Program-made: the position numbers and the translations under genes
Notes under the pieces: model-generated
Told to the model about the DNA's origin: nothing
Databases searched by the model: none
Seen by the model: the letters and a program-made list of their open reading frames with translations, nothing else
Assembly: GCA_003281525.1 (NCBI GenBank)
Contig: QCBT01000001.1
Coordinates: 124,001 to 188,000, forward strand
DNA: 64,000 nucleotides
Origin: Prochlorococcus sp. AG-347-J06
Lineage (GTDB): Bacteria > Cyanobacteriota > Cyanobacteriia > PCC-6307 > Cyanobiaceae
Reading direction: 5' to 3'
Shown here: in pieces, positions 1 through 12,448 of the stretch
Position numbering within the stretch: position 1 is the first letter of the stretch
Layout of the letters: every line of letters starts with the position of its first letter

Positions 1-408
1 AAATTGAGAATAAAATAATTTTTTATTTGTTGTCATTAAATATAATTTTTTTGTATTTTTAATTTTTTTTGAAGATAAAAGATTTTTTACAATTAATGTT
101 CCAAAACCTTTGCCTTGGTGATTTTGATCTATAACAATATCCCAAAGCACTCCGCGGTAAACCCCATCGGTTAAAGCTCTACCAAAACCAACTATTTCCT
201 TACCAACCCAAAGACTTATTACGACATCACTGTTAGCAAGACATTTTTTTAGATCATTAATTGTTCTATTTTTTGCCCAGAAAGCATTGTTATCTAGTAA
301 TTTTTGTAGCTTAATTAATCCATTTGTTGGTTTAAGATTAGGACCTAATCCAAAAACCCTTAACCCTAAAGCTCCTTTAGCATGTTTGATTAGAGATATT
401 TCTTTCAT
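1..408 (-). CDS. GNAT-family N-acetyltransferase (3' end cut off by the window)
   Basis: Reading leftward from the ATG at 408-406 gives 136 uninterrupted codons that run off the window edge, so the C-terminus is missing. Residues 88-115 form the GNAT acetyl-CoA binding region: a strand (LWDIVID) followed by QNHQGKGFG at 95-103, matching the family's Q/R-x-x-G-x-G/A signature, then a helix. The family transfers an acetyl group from acetyl-CoA to an amine, but nothing here identifies the substrate. It is divergent from secA, with 174 bases between the starts. The fold is clear; the role is unknown. Confidence 0.8.
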   Translation of the reverse strand, partial: MKEISLIKHAKGALGLRVFGLGPNLKPTNGLIKLQKLLDNNAFWAKNRTINDLKKCLANSDVVISLWVGKEIVGFGRALTDGVYRGVLWDIVIDQNHQGKGFGTLIVKNLLSSKKIKNTKKLYLMTTNKKLFYSQF

Positions 409-539
409 TTATTAAAAAGATTTTTGAAAAGTGATGTCAGCTAGGTTATTTTTGTGACTTCAATCTCAATACCTTAATCGATCGTTTCTATAAAATAAAG
501 AGATAATGTTTTTCTTCATTCTGTTGTAACGCACTAATT

Positions 540-545
540 TATAAT
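540..545 (+). promoter_or_regulatory. putative -10 box for secA
   Basis: A perfect TATAAT lies 37 bases before the secA start codon. No good -35 match is present at 16-18 bases upstream, which is common in this AT-rich group. Inferred from sequence only. Confidence 0.4.
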
Positions 546-582
546 GTTTGTAATAAGATGAATTTTTTAAGGACTTTGACTT

Positions 583-3414
583 ATGCTAAAACTTTTGTTG
601 GGAGATCCGAATACACGAAAGTTAAAGCGATATCAACCAATAGTGGAAGAGATAAATTTTTTAGAAGAAGAAATTTCTCAATTGACTGATGATGAGCTTA
701 GAAAAGAAACTCAAAATCTTAAATCAACTATTTCAGCAGAATTAGATTTTAAAAAACAAAAAGAACTCCTAGAAGAATTTCTTCCTAAAGCCTTTGCAAT
801 CGTAAGAGAGGCAAGTAAACGTGTTCTTGATATGAGACATTTTGATGTTCAGTTAATAGGCGGGATGGTTTTAAATGAGTGTCAAATTGCTGAGATGAAG
901 ACTGGAGAGGGAAAAACACTTGTAGCAACATTACCTTGTTATTTAAATGCTCTTACGGGCAAAGGTGTTCATGTTGTTACTGTCAATGATTATTTAGCTA
1001 GAAGGGATGCAGAGTGGATGGGACAAGTTCATCGTTTTTTAGGTTTATCTGTTGGTTTGATACAGCAAGATATGAATCCAGTTGAGAGAAAGAAAAATTA
1101 TGATTGTGATATAACTTATGCCACAAATTCAGAATTAGGATTTGATTATTTAAGAGATAATATGGCTACTGATATTAGTGAGGTAGTTCAAAGAAAATTT
1201 AATTACTGCGTAATTGATGAGGTTGATTCAATATTAATTGATGAAGCAAGAACGCCTCTAATCATTTCTGGCCAAGTAGAAAGACCACAAGAAAAATATC
1301 AAAAAGCTGCAGAATTATCTTTGTCATTAGTCAAAGCAAAAGAATTAAGTAAAGATGGTATTGATCCAGAAGGCGATTATGAAGTTGATGAAAAACAGAG
1401 AAGTTGTATTTTAACTGATCAGGGTTTTGCAAAATGTGAAGAATATTTGGGAGTTAATGATTTATATAATCCTCAAGATCCTTGGGCGCACTATATAACT
1501 AATGCTTTAAAAGCCAAAGAATTATTTATTAAAGATGTGAATTATATTATTAAGAACGATGAGGCTGTAATAGTGGATGAATTTACTGGTAGGGTAATGC
1601 CAGGAAGACGTTGGAGTGATGGACAACATCAAGCAATAGAAGCGAAAGAGAGTCTTAAAATTCAGCCTGAGACTCAAACATTAGCATCTATAACTTATCA
1701 AAATTTTTTCCTTTTATATCCTGGTTTAGCAGGAATGACGGGAACTGCTAAAACTGAGGAGGTTGAATTTGAAAAAACTTATAAATTAGAATCAACAGTT
1801 ATACCGACAAATCAAATAAGAAAGAGACAAGATTGGTCTGATCAAGTATTTAAGACAGAGATTGGTAAATGGAAAGCCGTTGCTAAAGAAACTGCACAAA
1901 TTCATAGAGATGGTAGACCTGTTTTAGTTGGTACAACAAGTGTTGAAAAAAGTGAATTATTAAGTTCACTTTTATCTGCCGAAAAAATTCCACATAATTT
2001 GTTAAATGCCAAGCCAGAGAACGTTGAACGTGAGGCAGAAATAGTTGCTCAGGCAGGAAGAGCAGGAGCTGTTACTATTGCGACTAATATGGCTGGAAGG
2101 GGCACAGATATAATTCTTGGCGGCAATAGTGACTATATGGCAAGGCTTAAATTAAAAGAAATTTTAATTCCTTTGTTGGTCAAGCCTGATAATGAGCATA
2201 AGCCACCAATACCTAAACAAAGAAATTCAAAATCTAAGGGTGGTTTTTCTACAAAAGCCGGTTCAAATTTAAAAAAGAACATTTCAAATTCTTCAACAAG
2301 TCTTTTCCCTTGCAAGCTAGATGAAGCAATTGAAAAGAAACTCTCTCTCTTATCTGATGAACTTGTTAAAAATTGGGGTGATAGACAACTTTCTGTTTTA
2401 GAGCTTGATGACAAGATAGCTACAGCTGCAGAAAAAGCACCAACTGATGATGACTTGATAAAGCTTTTGAGAGAATCTTTGTCTGATGTGAAGAAAGAAT
2501 ATGAAAAAGTTTTGATTCATGAAGAAGAAAAAGTGAGAGAAGCTGGCGGTTTGCATGTCATTGGTACTGAGAGACATGAATCAAGAAGAGTGGATAATCA
2601 ACTTAGAGGAAGAGCAGGAAGGCAAGGTGATCTTGGAAGTACAAGATTCTTTTTATCTTTAGATGATAATTTATTAAGGATTTTTGGAGGTGATAGAGTT
2701 GCAAATCTAATGAATGCTTTTAGGGTTGATGAAGATATGCCTATTGAGTCAGGAATGCTTACTAGGTCTCTAGAAAGTGCTCAAAAGAAAGTTGAGACCT
2801 ACTATTACGATATTAGAAAACAAGTTTTTGAATACGATGAGGTAATGAACAATCAAAGAAAAGCAGTTTATGGCGAAAGACTAAGAGTATTGAAAGGAAT
2901 TGATTTAAAGAGACAAGTAATAGGTTATGGAGAAAGGACAATGATTGAAATTGTAGATGCTTATATAAATCCTGATCTTCCTCCTGAAGAATGGAATATT
3001 GATCAATTAATTTCTAAAGTCAAAGAATTTATATATTTATTAGATGATCTTAAATCTGATGATATTAATTTACTGTCAATAGAAGAATTAAAAAACTATC
3101 TTCAAGAGCAGTTGCGAATAGCTTATGACTTAAAGGAATCACAAATAGAAAAGATTCGTCCAGGATTGATGAGAGAAGCTGAAAGATTTTTCATTTTGCA
3201 GCAAATCGATAATTTATGGCGCGAACATCTTCAATCCATGGATTCTTTGAGGGAATCAGTCGGATTGAGAGGTTATGGTCAAAAAGATCCATTAATTGAA
3301 TATAAAAACGAAGGATATGACATGTTTCTCGAAATGATGACTAATATGAGACGAAATGTTATTTATTCAATGTTTATGTTTCAACCTAAAACTGACATTA
3401 ATGAAAAAAATTAA
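583..3414 (+). CDS. secA: Preprotein translocase ATPase SecA
   Basis: SecA is the ATP-driven motor that pushes preproteins through SecYEG in the plasma and thylakoid membranes. The 943-residue protein has Walker A MKTGEGKT at 105-112, the DEAD-type box DEVD at 212-215 within [13 protein letters not shown], the preprotein cross-linking region after it, and the second nucleotide-binding motor with NMAGRGTDI near 500 and [11 protein letters not shown] near 670. Roughly residues 515-645 carry a long, lysine- and serine-rich insertion that I associate with cyanobacterial SecA. The C-terminus ends in [13 protein letters not shown] and lacks the cysteine-rich zinc-binding tail of E. coli SecA, as is usual in cyanobacteria and plastids. 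Monocistronic; its 3' end faces cysE. Confidence 0.98.
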   Translation: MLKLLLGDPNTRKLKRYQPIVEEINFLEEEISQLTDDELRKETQNLKSTISAELDFKKQKELLEEFLPKAFAIVREASKRVLDMRHFDVQLIGGMVLNECQIAEMKTGEGKTLVATLPCYLNALTGKGVHVVTVNDYLARRDAEWMGQVHRFLGLSVGLIQQDMNPVERKKNYDCDITYATNSELGFDYLRDNMATDISEVVQRKFNYCVIDEVDSILIDEARTPLIISGQVERPQEKYQKAAELSLSLVKAKELSKDGIDPEGDYEVDEKQRSCILTDQGFAKCEEYLGVNDLYNPQDPWAHYITNALKAKELFIKDVNYIIKNDEAVIVDEFTGRVMPGRRWSDGQHQAIEAKESLKIQPETQTLASITYQNFFLLYPGLAGMTGTAKTEEVEFEKTYKLESTVIPTNQIRKRQDWSDQVFKTEIGKWKAVAKETAQIHRDGRPVLVGTTSVEKSELLSSLLSAEKIPHNLLNAKPENVEREAEIVAQAGRAGAVTIATNMAGRGTDIILGGNSDYMARLKLKEILIPLLVKPDNEHKPPIPKQRNSKSKGGFSTKAGSNLKKNISNSSTSLFPCKLDEAIEKKLSLLSDELVKNWGDRQLSVLELDDKIATAAEKAPTDDDLIKLLRESLSDVKKEYEKVLIHEEEKVREAGGLHVIGTERHESRRVDNQLRGRAGRQGDLGSTRFFLSLDDNLLRIFGGDRVANLMNAFRVDEDMPIESGMLTRSLESAQKKVETYYYDIRKQVFEYDEVMNNQRKAVYGERLRVLKGIDLKRQVIGYGERTMIEIVDAYINPDLPPEEWNIDQLISKVKEFIYLLDDLKSDDINLLSIEELKNYLQEQLRIAYDLKESQIEKIRPGLMREAERFFILQQIDNLWREHLQSMDSLRESVGLRGYGQKDPLIEYKNEGYDMFLEMMTNMRRNVIYSMFMFQPKTDINEKN

Positions 3415-3422
3415 ATCAATAT

Positions 3423-4160
3423 TCAATCATCTCCAAGAAATTCCAAAATTTCTTTATCTTTAAGATTTTGAGAATCACCTAGTTTAGAAATATCAATAGA
3501 TTCTGAACTAGCTATACATTGTAGAGTTTTTTGTAATTTAAGAATTTCATTTTCGAGAGAATCTATCCTATCCATTAAATTTTTTATAACATTAGCTTCT
3601 GCATCTGGTAGGGCAGAGTGAGCTAATGGATTTACTTTGACACCACTTTGATGCACTACCCTGCCAGGAACTCCTACCACAGTACTGTTACCCTCTACAT
3701 TTCGAACAACTACTGAGCCGGCACCAATACGGGTATTAGATCCTACTGTGATGGATCCAAGAACTTTTGCGCCCGCTCCTACTACAACATTTTCCATTAA
3801 GGTGGGATGTCTTTTGCCATGGCTTTTACCAGTACCTCCTAATGTCACGCCCTGATAAAGCAGACAGTTATTACCTATCTCAGCAGTTTCACCAATTACA
3901 ACGCCCATTCCATGGTCTATAAAAACCCTTTTACCAATTTTTGCCCCAGGATGGATTTCAATACCTGTTGCTAGCCTATTAAGATGACTGAGTAAGCGTG
4001 GAATCAAAGGAATCTTTAATTGCCATAATTTATGCGTAAGCCTGTGTATGACTATTGATTGAAAGCCCGGGTAGCAAAGAAATATCTCTACTATTCCTCT
4101 TGCGGCGGGATCTCTCTCCCTGATAATTTCTATATCTGATTTAAAAGTTTTCAATACCAT
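3423..4160 (-). CDS. cysE: Serine O-acetyltransferase
   Basis: Makes O-acetylserine from serine and acetyl-CoA, the committed step of cysteine synthesis. The 245-residue protein has the N-terminal helical region with DPAARG (18-23) and FLCYPG (27-32), then left-handed beta-helix hexapeptide repeats over about 65-170. IDHGMG at 81-86 contains His83, matching the catalytic His158 of E. coli CysE; GGTGKSHGKRHPT at 108-120 is the family loop. It starts 3 bases after the stop of the GntR-type gene upstream on the same strand, so the two are probably cotranscribed. The C-terminal tail (about 190-245) is acidic and has heptad-like leucines. Confidence 0.96.
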   Translation of the reverse strand: MVLKTFKSDIEIIRERDPAARGIVEIFLCYPGFQSIVIHRLTHKLWQLKIPLIPRLLSHLNRLATGIEIHPGAKIGKRVFIDHGMGVVIGETAEIGNNCLLYQGVTLGGTGKSHGKRHPTLMENVVVGAGAKVLGSITVGSNTRIGAGSVVVRNVEGNSTVVGVPGRVVHQSGVKVNPLAHSALPDAEANVIKNLMDRIDSLENEILKLQKTLQCIASSESIDISKLGDSQNLKDKEILEFLGDD

Positions 4161-4163
4161 GAT

Positions 4164-5150
4164 TTAATTAATAACTCCTATTTCTTTCTTTAATTGATTT
4201 ATTGTTTCGATACTTAAATAATTTTTAGCACATATTATTTGAGGTAATCTCATCAACTGAGAACGATTTTTTAATAATGTGTTTTCTACAACGGATAAAC
4301 TCGGTCCATCACACACTATATGGTTTGAAGCCTTTAAAAGTGAGAGTAGTCTACTGTTATTGTCTGAGATTGCCGTCATAAGCATTAATTCACTACCACG
4401 CATGCTATGTATAATGACTTCTGCTGCTCTTAATAAACCAGGGCTTATGCTAACAATACCTACACAACTTCCAGAATTTAATTCCTTGAGAATTTTTAAT
4501 TCCTTTTGAAAGTCGCTTAAGTCAACTGCAATTGCGCGAACTCCATGTTGCTTAGCTACTTTTTCTAGAGGTTGTAAAAAATATCTGCTTGTTACAATCG
4601 TACCATTATTGGAATTACTCAAAACTTTTTCTAATTCTTCCATAGGAACAACTTCTACTGGTACATTGACTGTTGTAGAAAGGTCTTCTGCTATTAACAT
4701 AGAAGCTCCAATATCTTCTCTAGGAGTACTGACTATGATTCTTGATCCGCACTTAATTCGCCAATCAATTTCATTGTTCAATATCTCCCTAGTCTCTTGT
4801 AAAGTGAATCCAAGACTTATTAAGTTGTCAATAACCTTCTTTGCTTCTTGATCAGGTGCCTTACTTATTTTATCTTTTGAGTAAAGTGATTTTGTAAATT
4901 CTCTTTTAGTAAGATTATCTCTTACATAAATACCTGATCCAGCTATTGCTTCAACAACTCCATCCATTTCCAGTTGTCTGTAAACCTTGCTTATAGTATT
5001 CCGATGGAGTCCAGTCTGCATTGCAAGTTGCCTCGTACTGGGAAGTCGGTGTCCTGGAGGATAATGTCTTGCTGCAATTGCGAAACAAATTTGATTATTT
5101 AGTTGAGTAGAAGCTGGGATATCACTTTCTTGTTGAATATGAAATCTCAC
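4164..5150 (-). CDS. GntR-family transcriptional regulator with an unrecognised C-terminal domain
   Basis: Residues 10-78 form a GntR winged helix: STQLNNQICFAIAARHYPPG, then RLPSTRQLAMQTGLHRNTIS as helix-turn-helix and a wing ending GSGIYVRD. The remaining 250 residues do not look like the usual GntR effector modules: no FCD metal histidines, no UTRA pattern and no aminotransferase PLP lysine motif. They alternate strands and helices (for example IIVSTPRED near 138, GTIVTSRYFLQP near 193, SCVGIVSISPGL near 229), suggesting a Rossmann-like or binding-protein-like ligand domain. It lies 3 bases upstream of cysE in the same direction, so a link to sulfur or serine metabolism is plausible but unproven. 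Confidence 0.8.
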   Translation of the reverse strand: MRFHIQQESDIPASTQLNNQICFAIAARHYPPGHRLPSTRQLAMQTGLHRNTISKVYRQLEMDGVVEAIAGSGIYVRDNLTKREFTKSLYSKDKISKAPDQEAKKVIDNLISLGFTLQETREILNNEIDWRIKCGSRIIVSTPREDIGASMLIAEDLSTTVNVPVEVVPMEELEKVLSNSNNGTIVTSRYFLQPLEKVAKQHGVRAIAVDLSDFQKELKILKELNSGSCVGIVSISPGLLRAAEVIIHSMRGSELMLMTAISDNNSRLLSLLKASNHIVCDGPSLSVVENTLLKNRSQLMRLPQIICAKNYLSIETINQLKKEIGVIN

Positions 5151-5227
5151 TTTAGAAAAATCCTGACTAACTTAATTTTTGATATAGTGACACTTTAACA
5201 TTCGTCATATTTTTTGATAACAATTTA

Positions 5228-5800
5228 TCACTCATCATCTTTTTTAATAAGAGGAGTTTTGCGAGGGCTTAAAAACATAATCATGTTTCTCCCCTCTCTC
5301 TTTGGTTTTTGTTGGACTTCTGATTGCTCTTCTAAATCATTAGCCATTTTTAAAAGAAGTGTCTCAGCTAAATTGGAGTGTTGAATTTCTCTTCCCCTAA
5401 AAATTACAGTACATTTTACCTTATCTCCAGATTTGAGAAATTTAGTAGCTTGACCAATTCGAACATCATAATCATGCTTGTCAATTTTATATCTCATTTT
5501 TACTTCTTTAACTTCTGTTTGATGAGATTTTTTCCTTGCTTCCTTAGCTTTCTTTTCTTGTTCAAATTTATATTTACCGTAATCCATGATTCTACAAACA
5601 GGAGGATTTGCTTTTTCGCTCACCAAAACTAAATCAAGTTCTCTTTCAGATGCTATTTCTAATGCTTTTAATCTATCTATGACTCCTAATTGTTTTCCAT
5701 CTGAATCTACGACTCTCAATTGAGGGTATTTTATTCTTTCATTTATATTTGGTAGCTCTCTTACTGGAGCTCTTCGGTCAAAGCGTGGGCGTGGGGGCAT
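5228..5800 (-). CDS. infC: Translation initiation factor IF-3
   Basis: IF-3 binds the 30S subunit, blocks premature 50S joining and checks the initiator tRNA-AUG match. The 190-residue protein shows the N-terminal domain ([31 protein letters not shown]), the linker lysines, and the C-terminal domain with [20 protein letters not shown] and [10 protein letters not shown]. The start is an ordinary ATG at 5800-5798, preceding a proline/arginine-rich leader; many bacterial infC genes instead use AUU for autoregulation, and that signal is absent at this position. It lies downstream of miaA on the same strand, 53 bases away. Confidence 0.97.
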   Translation of the reverse strand: MPPRPRFDRRAPVRELPNINERIKYPQLRVVDSDGKQLGVIDRLKALEIASERELDLVLVSEKANPPVCRIMDYGKYKFEQEKKAKEARKKSHQTEVKEVKMRYKIDKHDYDVRIGQATKFLKSGDKVKCTVIFRGREIQHSNLAETLLLKMANDLEEQSEVQQKPKREGRNMIMFLSPRKTPLIKKDDE

Positions 5801-5853
5801 TCAGTTAATTAAATAAATTGATTGGATGATGAACAAAATCTATTTTTATAAAG

Positions 5854-6753
5854 TTAGCTTAAAAAAGACTCTATTTTAATTATTGCATCTTTTAGCAGGT
5901 TTTTGTTATTAAGCCAAAGAGGATTATTTTTATTGCGAAACCAAGTTTTTTGTCTTTTTGCAAATTGGATTGTTTTTGTCGCAGTTAACTCAATCGCTTT
6001 GTCAATTGTTGAACGGTTATTTAAAACATCCCTAGCTTCTCGATAACCAATAGTTTCTAATATTGGCAAATCAAATCCGTATTTAGAGATAAGGTTGTTT
6101 GTCTCCTCAATAATTCCAGTTAAAAACATATTTTTTGTTCTTTGAAAAATTCTTTCTTTTAAATTATCTCTATCTAATCCAAGCTCAAGGATTTTCCAGT
6201 TAGGCGGTTTTTGAACTTTCAAAGTTGACATAGGTTTACCTGTTACGTAAAAGACTTCTAAAGCTCTTATTGTTCTAATGTGGTCAGCAAAATTGATTTT
6301 TTTTGTTGATAATGGATCACAATTTTTTAACAGGTCCCAACATTTATCCTGACCAAGTTCTTCTAGTTGTCTTCTGAAATTATTTTGAGGAGGAACATCT
6401 GGTACAAAAAATCCTTTTGTTATCGAGTTCATATACAACCCACTTCCTCCAACAAGAAAAGGTAAATTATCTTTTTTAATTTCTCCCTTAATAGATTTTT
6501 GAGCAATTTCTTGAAATTGTTTTACATTAATTGGATTGATTGGTTCCTCAATATCTAATAGAAAATGCTTTACTTTTTTTTGTTGTATTTTAGATGGCTT
6601 GGCTGTTCCAATATCCATTGACTTATAAATTTGCCTTGAATCGATATTGTGTATATGAGTTTTAAAATATTTTGCAATTTCAATAGCTAATTCTGTTTTG
6701 CCACTTGCAGTAGGCCCAATTAAAATGATTACGTGAGGTAGAGACAAAGACAT
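5854..6753 (-). CDS. miaA: tRNA dimethylallyltransferase
   Basis: Adds a dimethylallyl group to A37 of tRNAs that read codons starting with U. The 299-residue protein has the P-loop GPTASGKT at 13-20, the [17 protein letters not shown] segment (38-54) that binds substrate, [13 protein letters not shown], and the C-terminal RTKNMF...ETIGYREA region typical of MiaA. Same strand as infC downstream. It diverges from gyrB across 149 bases. Confidence 0.96.
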   Translation of the reverse strand: MSLSLPHVIILIGPTASGKTELAIEIAKYFKTHIHNIDSRQIYKSMDIGTAKPSKIQQKKVKHFLLDIEEPINPINVKQFQEIAQKSIKGEIKKDNLPFLVGGSGLYMNSITKGFFVPDVPPQNNFRRQLEELGQDKCWDLLKNCDPLSTKKINFADHIRTIRALEVFYVTGKPMSTLKVQKPPNWKILELGLDRDNLKERIFQRTKNMFLTGIIEETNNLISKYGFDLPILETIGYREARDVLNNRSTIDKAIELTATKTIQFAKRQKTWFRNKNNPLWLNNKNLLKDAIIKIESFLS

Positions 6754-6902
6754 ATGAATTTCTGAAGAAAAAAATATTAGCTATATAATTAAAGTGATTA
6801 AATTTTTCATTGACTTCGAGCCTTTATCTTATTGCGGTGGTAAGTTTAATGAAAGACCTTTTAAAAATAACATTTTAAAAGTCTAATATTTTTTTATATT
6901 AA

Positions 6903-9196
<2,294 letters not shown>

Positions 9197-9199
9197 ATT

Positions 9200-9565
9200 T
9201 TGGATTTTAGTTCAATAAGTATAATTTTACTCGGCAGTACTTTTGGATTAATACTGAGAATATTCATACAAAATAACGTTAAAGAAAATATAGTTTTTGA
9301 TATTCAAAATACTTCAATAGTAAATTTTTTGTCATCTTTTTTATTAGGAATTTTAGTAGCCTTAAATTTTATGAATAACGAAATATTAGTGTTATTTTAT
9401 AGTGGTTTTTTAGGATGTTTTAGTACATTTTCTTCTTTTATATATCAACTATTTGACTTGTTTAAAAAGAGAAAGTTTCTAAGATTATTTTCACACTATT
9501 TTGTAGTGATAATTTTTTCTTTTTTGTTCTTTTATTTAGGTTATTTTCTTCTTCAGTTTTTTTAA
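9200..9565 (+). CDS. crcB: CrcB/Fluc-type fluoride channel subunit 1
   Basis: CrcB (Fluc) proteins are small dual-topology membrane proteins that export fluoride as dimers. This 121-residue protein starts with TTG, 3 bases after the previous stop. It shows four hydrophobic segments and the family marks: GSTFGLILRIFIQ at the start (G-x-x-x-R), NFLSSFLLGILV (the Asn-containing second helix) and GFLGCFSTFSSF (the TFS-F phenylalanine-box segment). It is followed after 1 base by a second CrcB gene; paired genes in this family usually encode a heterodimer. Confidence 0.85.
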   Translation: MDFSSISIILLGSTFGLILRIFIQNNVKENIVFDIQNTSIVNFLSSFLLGILVALNFMNNEILVLFYSGFLGCFSTFSSFIYQLFDLFKKRKFLRLFSHYFVVIIFSFLFFYLGYFLLQFF

Positions 9566-9566
9566 A

Positions 9567-9896
9567 GTGAAAATAAATAATTTTATTTATATTCTTTTAG
9601 CTGCTTATTTAGCTACTTTTTTAAGATTAACTATAAATAATAATTTTTTTATTTCAATAATCGGATCATTTTTAGTGGGTTTTTTTGTCAGTAGAAGATT
9701 AAGTTATTCAACTGAAAAAATTTTATTGAGTGGTTTTTTTTCTTGCTTTACATCCTTTAGCGGATTTATATATTTTTTGTACACAATTTTAGATCAAGGG
9801 GATTGGATCAAATTTATAATTTTTTTTAATTTAATCATTATTATAAATTTATTCACAATGCTTTTCGGGTTCTGGATAAGTAGAAAAATTACTTAG
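9567..9896 (+). CDS. crcB: CrcB/Fluc-type fluoride channel subunit 2
   Basis: A 109-residue membrane protein starting with GTG one base after the first crcB. Family marks: YLATFLRLTINNNF (Leu-Arg of the first helix), SIIGSFLVGFFVSRRL and GFFSCFTSFSGF. Compared with single-gene Fluc proteins it is short and divergent: the usual Asn in helix 2 is not obvious and the TFSTF box reads CFTSFSGF. This fits one partner of a heterodimeric channel; I infer a role together with the upstream gene. Confidence 0.8.
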   Translation: MKINNFIYILLAAYLATFLRLTINNNFFISIIGSFLVGFFVSRRLSYSTEKILLSGFFSCFTSFSGFIYFLYTILDQGDWIKFIIFFNLIIIINLFTMLFGFWISRKIT

Positions 9897-9902
9897 ATTT
9901 CA

Positions 9903-9908
9903 TATAAT
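9903..9908 (+). promoter_or_regulatory. putative -10 box for mgtE
   Basis: A perfect TATAAT 31 bases before the mgtE start, in the 43-base gap after the second crcB. No clear -35. It would separate mgtE from the gyrB-crcB run. Confidence 0.3.
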
Positions 9909-9939
9909 GGTGTTGTTACTTTGATAAGGGATTATATTT

Positions 9940-11346
9940 ATGAATGAAAATAATCTTGAAACAGTTACATCTTTATCTTCAGATTTAAGTACAAGAGAGA
10001 ATATTACTTTTCAACTTGAGGAATTGCTCGTCGCGGGAAATTATGATGAGGCAAAATTACTTTTAGAGCCTTCCCAACCTGTTGATATTGCAGATGCTAT
10101 TGGAAGCCTTCCACTAATATTGCAGGCATTAGCATTTCGATTATTAAAGAAAAATGAAGCAATTGAGGTTTATGAATATTTAGATCCAGTAGTTCAGCAA
10201 ACTTTATTAGAAAGACTTCGTTCAGGAGAAGTTTTAGAAATTGTTGAAAAAATGTCTCCTGATGACAGGGTTCAACTTTTTGATGAATTACCTGCAAAAG
10301 TTGTACGAAAATTTTTATCCGCTCTTAGTCCTGGTGAAAGGAAAGTAACAGCTGAATTACTTGGCTATGAGCCTGAAACTGCCGGAAGATTAATGACAAC
10401 CGAATTTATAGATCTTAAAGAGATGCAAACAGCCGCTGAAGCTCTTTCTTTAGTAAGAAAAAGAGCCCCATTTACTGAAACTATCTACAGCTTATACGTT
10501 ACAGATAAAGAAAGACATTTAACTGGTATTCTCTCTTTAAGAGACCTTGTAACTGCTGATCCTTCTAAGCCGATTGGAGACGTTATGACAAGAGATGTAG
10601 TTAATATCGCTACTAATACGAATCAAGAAGAGGTTGCTAGGGCAATACAAAGATATGATTTTTTAGCTCTTCCAGTCGTTGATAAGGAAAAAAGACTTGT
10701 TGGGATAGTAACTGTAGATGATTTAATTGATGTCATAGAACAAGAAGCAACAAGAGATATTTATGCGGCGGGAGCAGTACAACCTGGCGATGAAGATGAT
10801 TATTTTCAAAGTAGTTTGTTTACGATTGCTCGAAGAAGAATTTTATGGTTATTAATTTTGGTTTTAGCAAATGGTTTGACGACAAAAGTTATAGCTATGA
10901 ATGATCAAATATTAAAAGAAATAGTCTTATTAGCTGCATTTATTCCATTACTTATAGGTACTGGGGGGAATGTTGGTGCTCAAAGTTCAACGGTTGTCAT
11001 TCGAGGTTTAAGTACTCAAAAACTGAAGTCTCTTGGTGCAATTAAGGCAGTATTTAAAGAGGCGATAACAGGCGCTCTTCTAGGTGTTTTTATGATGCTT
11101 GTAGTATTCCCCTTCGCTTGGTGGCAAGGAGAAGGACCTTTAATCGCCTCTGCGGTGGGAATAAGTTTGATATCCATAACAACTTTAGCTGCTACAACAG
11201 GAGCGATTCTTCCATTGTTGTTTGCCAGGATGAAATTGGATCCAGCCTTAATGTCCTCCCCTTTCATTACAACCGTAACTGATATTGCAGGTGTATTTAT
11301 TTATCTCAGTACAGCAAAATGGCTATTAAGCTCTTCAATTATCTAA
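9940..11346 (+). CDS. mgtE: Magnesium transporter MgtE
   Basis: MgtE is a homodimeric Mg2+ channel gated by cytosolic Mg2+. The 468-residue protein has the N-terminal helical MgtE domain (about 20-140), a CBS pair (about 140-270, with DVMTRDVVNI and ALPVVDKEKRLVGIVTVDD), and a C-terminal membrane domain of about five helices. The pore signature PLLIGTGGNVGAQSSTVVIR near 345-365 is intact. It follows the crcB pair, so three genes in a row encode ion channels. Confidence 0.96.
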   Translation: MNENNLETVTSLSSDLSTRENITFQLEELLVAGNYDEAKLLLEPSQPVDIADAIGSLPLILQALAFRLLKKNEAIEVYEYLDPVVQQTLLERLRSGEVLEIVEKMSPDDRVQLFDELPAKVVRKFLSALSPGERKVTAELLGYEPETAGRLMTTEFIDLKEMQTAAEALSLVRKRAPFTETIYSLYVTDKERHLTGILSLRDLVTADPSKPIGDVMTRDVVNIATNTNQEEVARAIQRYDFLALPVVDKEKRLVGIVTVDDLIDVIEQEATRDIYAAGAVQPGDEDDYFQSSLFTIARRRILWLLILVLANGLTTKVIAMNDQILKEIVLLAAFIPLLIGTGGNVGAQSSTVVIRGLSTQKLKSLGAIKAVFKEAITGALLGVFMMLVVFPFAWWQGEGPLIASAVGISLISITTLAATTGAILPLLFARMKLDPALMSSPFITTVTDIAGVFIYLSTAKWLLSSSII

Positions 11347-11446
11347 TTTGAGTAGGTATTTATTCTCATTTTTGTAAAAATGTGGATTTTTTTGTTTAAC
11401 TTTACATTTCTTAATGGTATTGTTTACAAAACAACATTCAACCTTC

Positions 11447-12448
11447 ATGTCTTCTGAAACAATAAGTGAAAATAAATTAGCGTCAATTGCCAGTATAAAA
11501 GCTAGTAATGATGTAGATCTTGTTCGATCATACTTGAGGGATATAGGAAGAGTTCCATTACTATCGCATGAACAAGAAATTACTTTAGGTCGCCAAGTTC
11601 AAGAGTACATGGAAGTTGAAAGAGCAGAATTAGAAATTATTGAACTAACAGGAGATAAGCCTAGTATTGATGAGTTATCCGCTAAATTAAACTTATCTAA
11701 TTCCATAATTAAAAAAAGATTGAGAGCTGGACAAAGAGCTAAAGAAAGGATGGTTGCAGCAAATTTAAGATTGGTTGTAAGCGTTGCAAAAAAATATACA
11801 AAAAGAAATATGGAGCTTTTAGATTTAATTCAAGAGGGAACTATAGGACTAGTCAGAGGAGTTGAAAAATTTGATCCAGCAAGAGGATATAAGTTTTCAA
11901 CATATGCATACTGGTGGATTAGACAAGGTATTACAAGAGCAATAGCTGAAAAAAGTCGGGCGATAAGGTTACCAATTCACATAACTGAAATGTTGAATAA
12001 GTTAAAAAAAGGTCAAAGAGAGCTCAGTCAAGAAATGTCTAGAACTCCAACTGTTACTGAACTTGCTAAATATGTAGAGCTTCCTGAAGATGATGTTAAA
12101 GATTTGATGTGCAAAGCTGGGCAGCCAGTTAGTCTTGAAACCAAAGTTGGCGATGGCGAAGATACTGTTTTATTAGATTTGCTAGCAGGAGGCGAGGATT
12201 TGCCAGACGAACAAATAGAAATGGATTGTATGAGGGGTGATCTGCATTCTCTTTTGCATCAATTGCCTGATCTGCAATGTAGAGTTTTAAGAATGAGATA
12301 CGGAATGGATGGTGATGAGCCAATGTCTCTTACAGGTATAGGCAGAGTACTAGGGATAAGTAGAGATCGAGTAAGAAATCTTGAACGAGATGGATTAAGA
12401 GGATTGAGAAGACTTAGTGATAATGTTGAAGCTTACTTTGTTTCTTGA
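11447..12448 (+). CDS. Group 2 (non-essential, RpoD-like) sigma-70 factor
   Basis: Directs RNA polymerase to promoters. Region 1.2 is DLVRSYLRDIGRVPLLSHEQ, region 2 contains LLDLIQEGTIGLVRGVEKFD and FSTYAYWWIRQGITRAI, region 3 follows, and region 4.2 is LTGIGRVLGISRDRVRNLER. The N-terminal region 1.1 of the principal sigma is missing, so this is a group 2 (SigB/C/D-like) factor. An ATG at 11414 would add 11 residues (MVLFTKQHSTF); I prefer 11447 because the protein then starts with the more typical polar MSSETISEN leader, but no ribosome binding site decides. The 3' end overlaps the convergent hydrolase gene by 16 bases. Confidence 0.92.
   Translation: MSSETISENKLASIASIKASNDVDLVRSYLRDIGRVPLLSHEQEITLGRQVQEYMEVERAELEIIELTGDKPSIDELSAKLNLSNSIIKKRLRAGQRAKERMVAANLRLVVSVAKKYTKRNMELLDLIQEGTIGLVRGVEKFDPARGYKFSTYAYWWIRQGITRAIAEKSRAIRLPIHITEMLNKLKKGQRELSQEMSRTPTVTELAKYVELPEDDVKDLMCKAGQPVSLETKVGDGEDTVLLDLLAGGEDLPDEQIEMDCMRGDLHSLLHQLPDLQCRVLRMRYGMDGDEPMSLTGIGRVLGISRDRVRNLERDGLRGLRRLSDNVEAYFVS

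Noticed and set aside
2133-2414. 93-codon open frame antisense to the secA insertion region
   Set aside because: Lies wholly within secA on the other strand, is low-complexity and serine-rich, and has no start context or motif.
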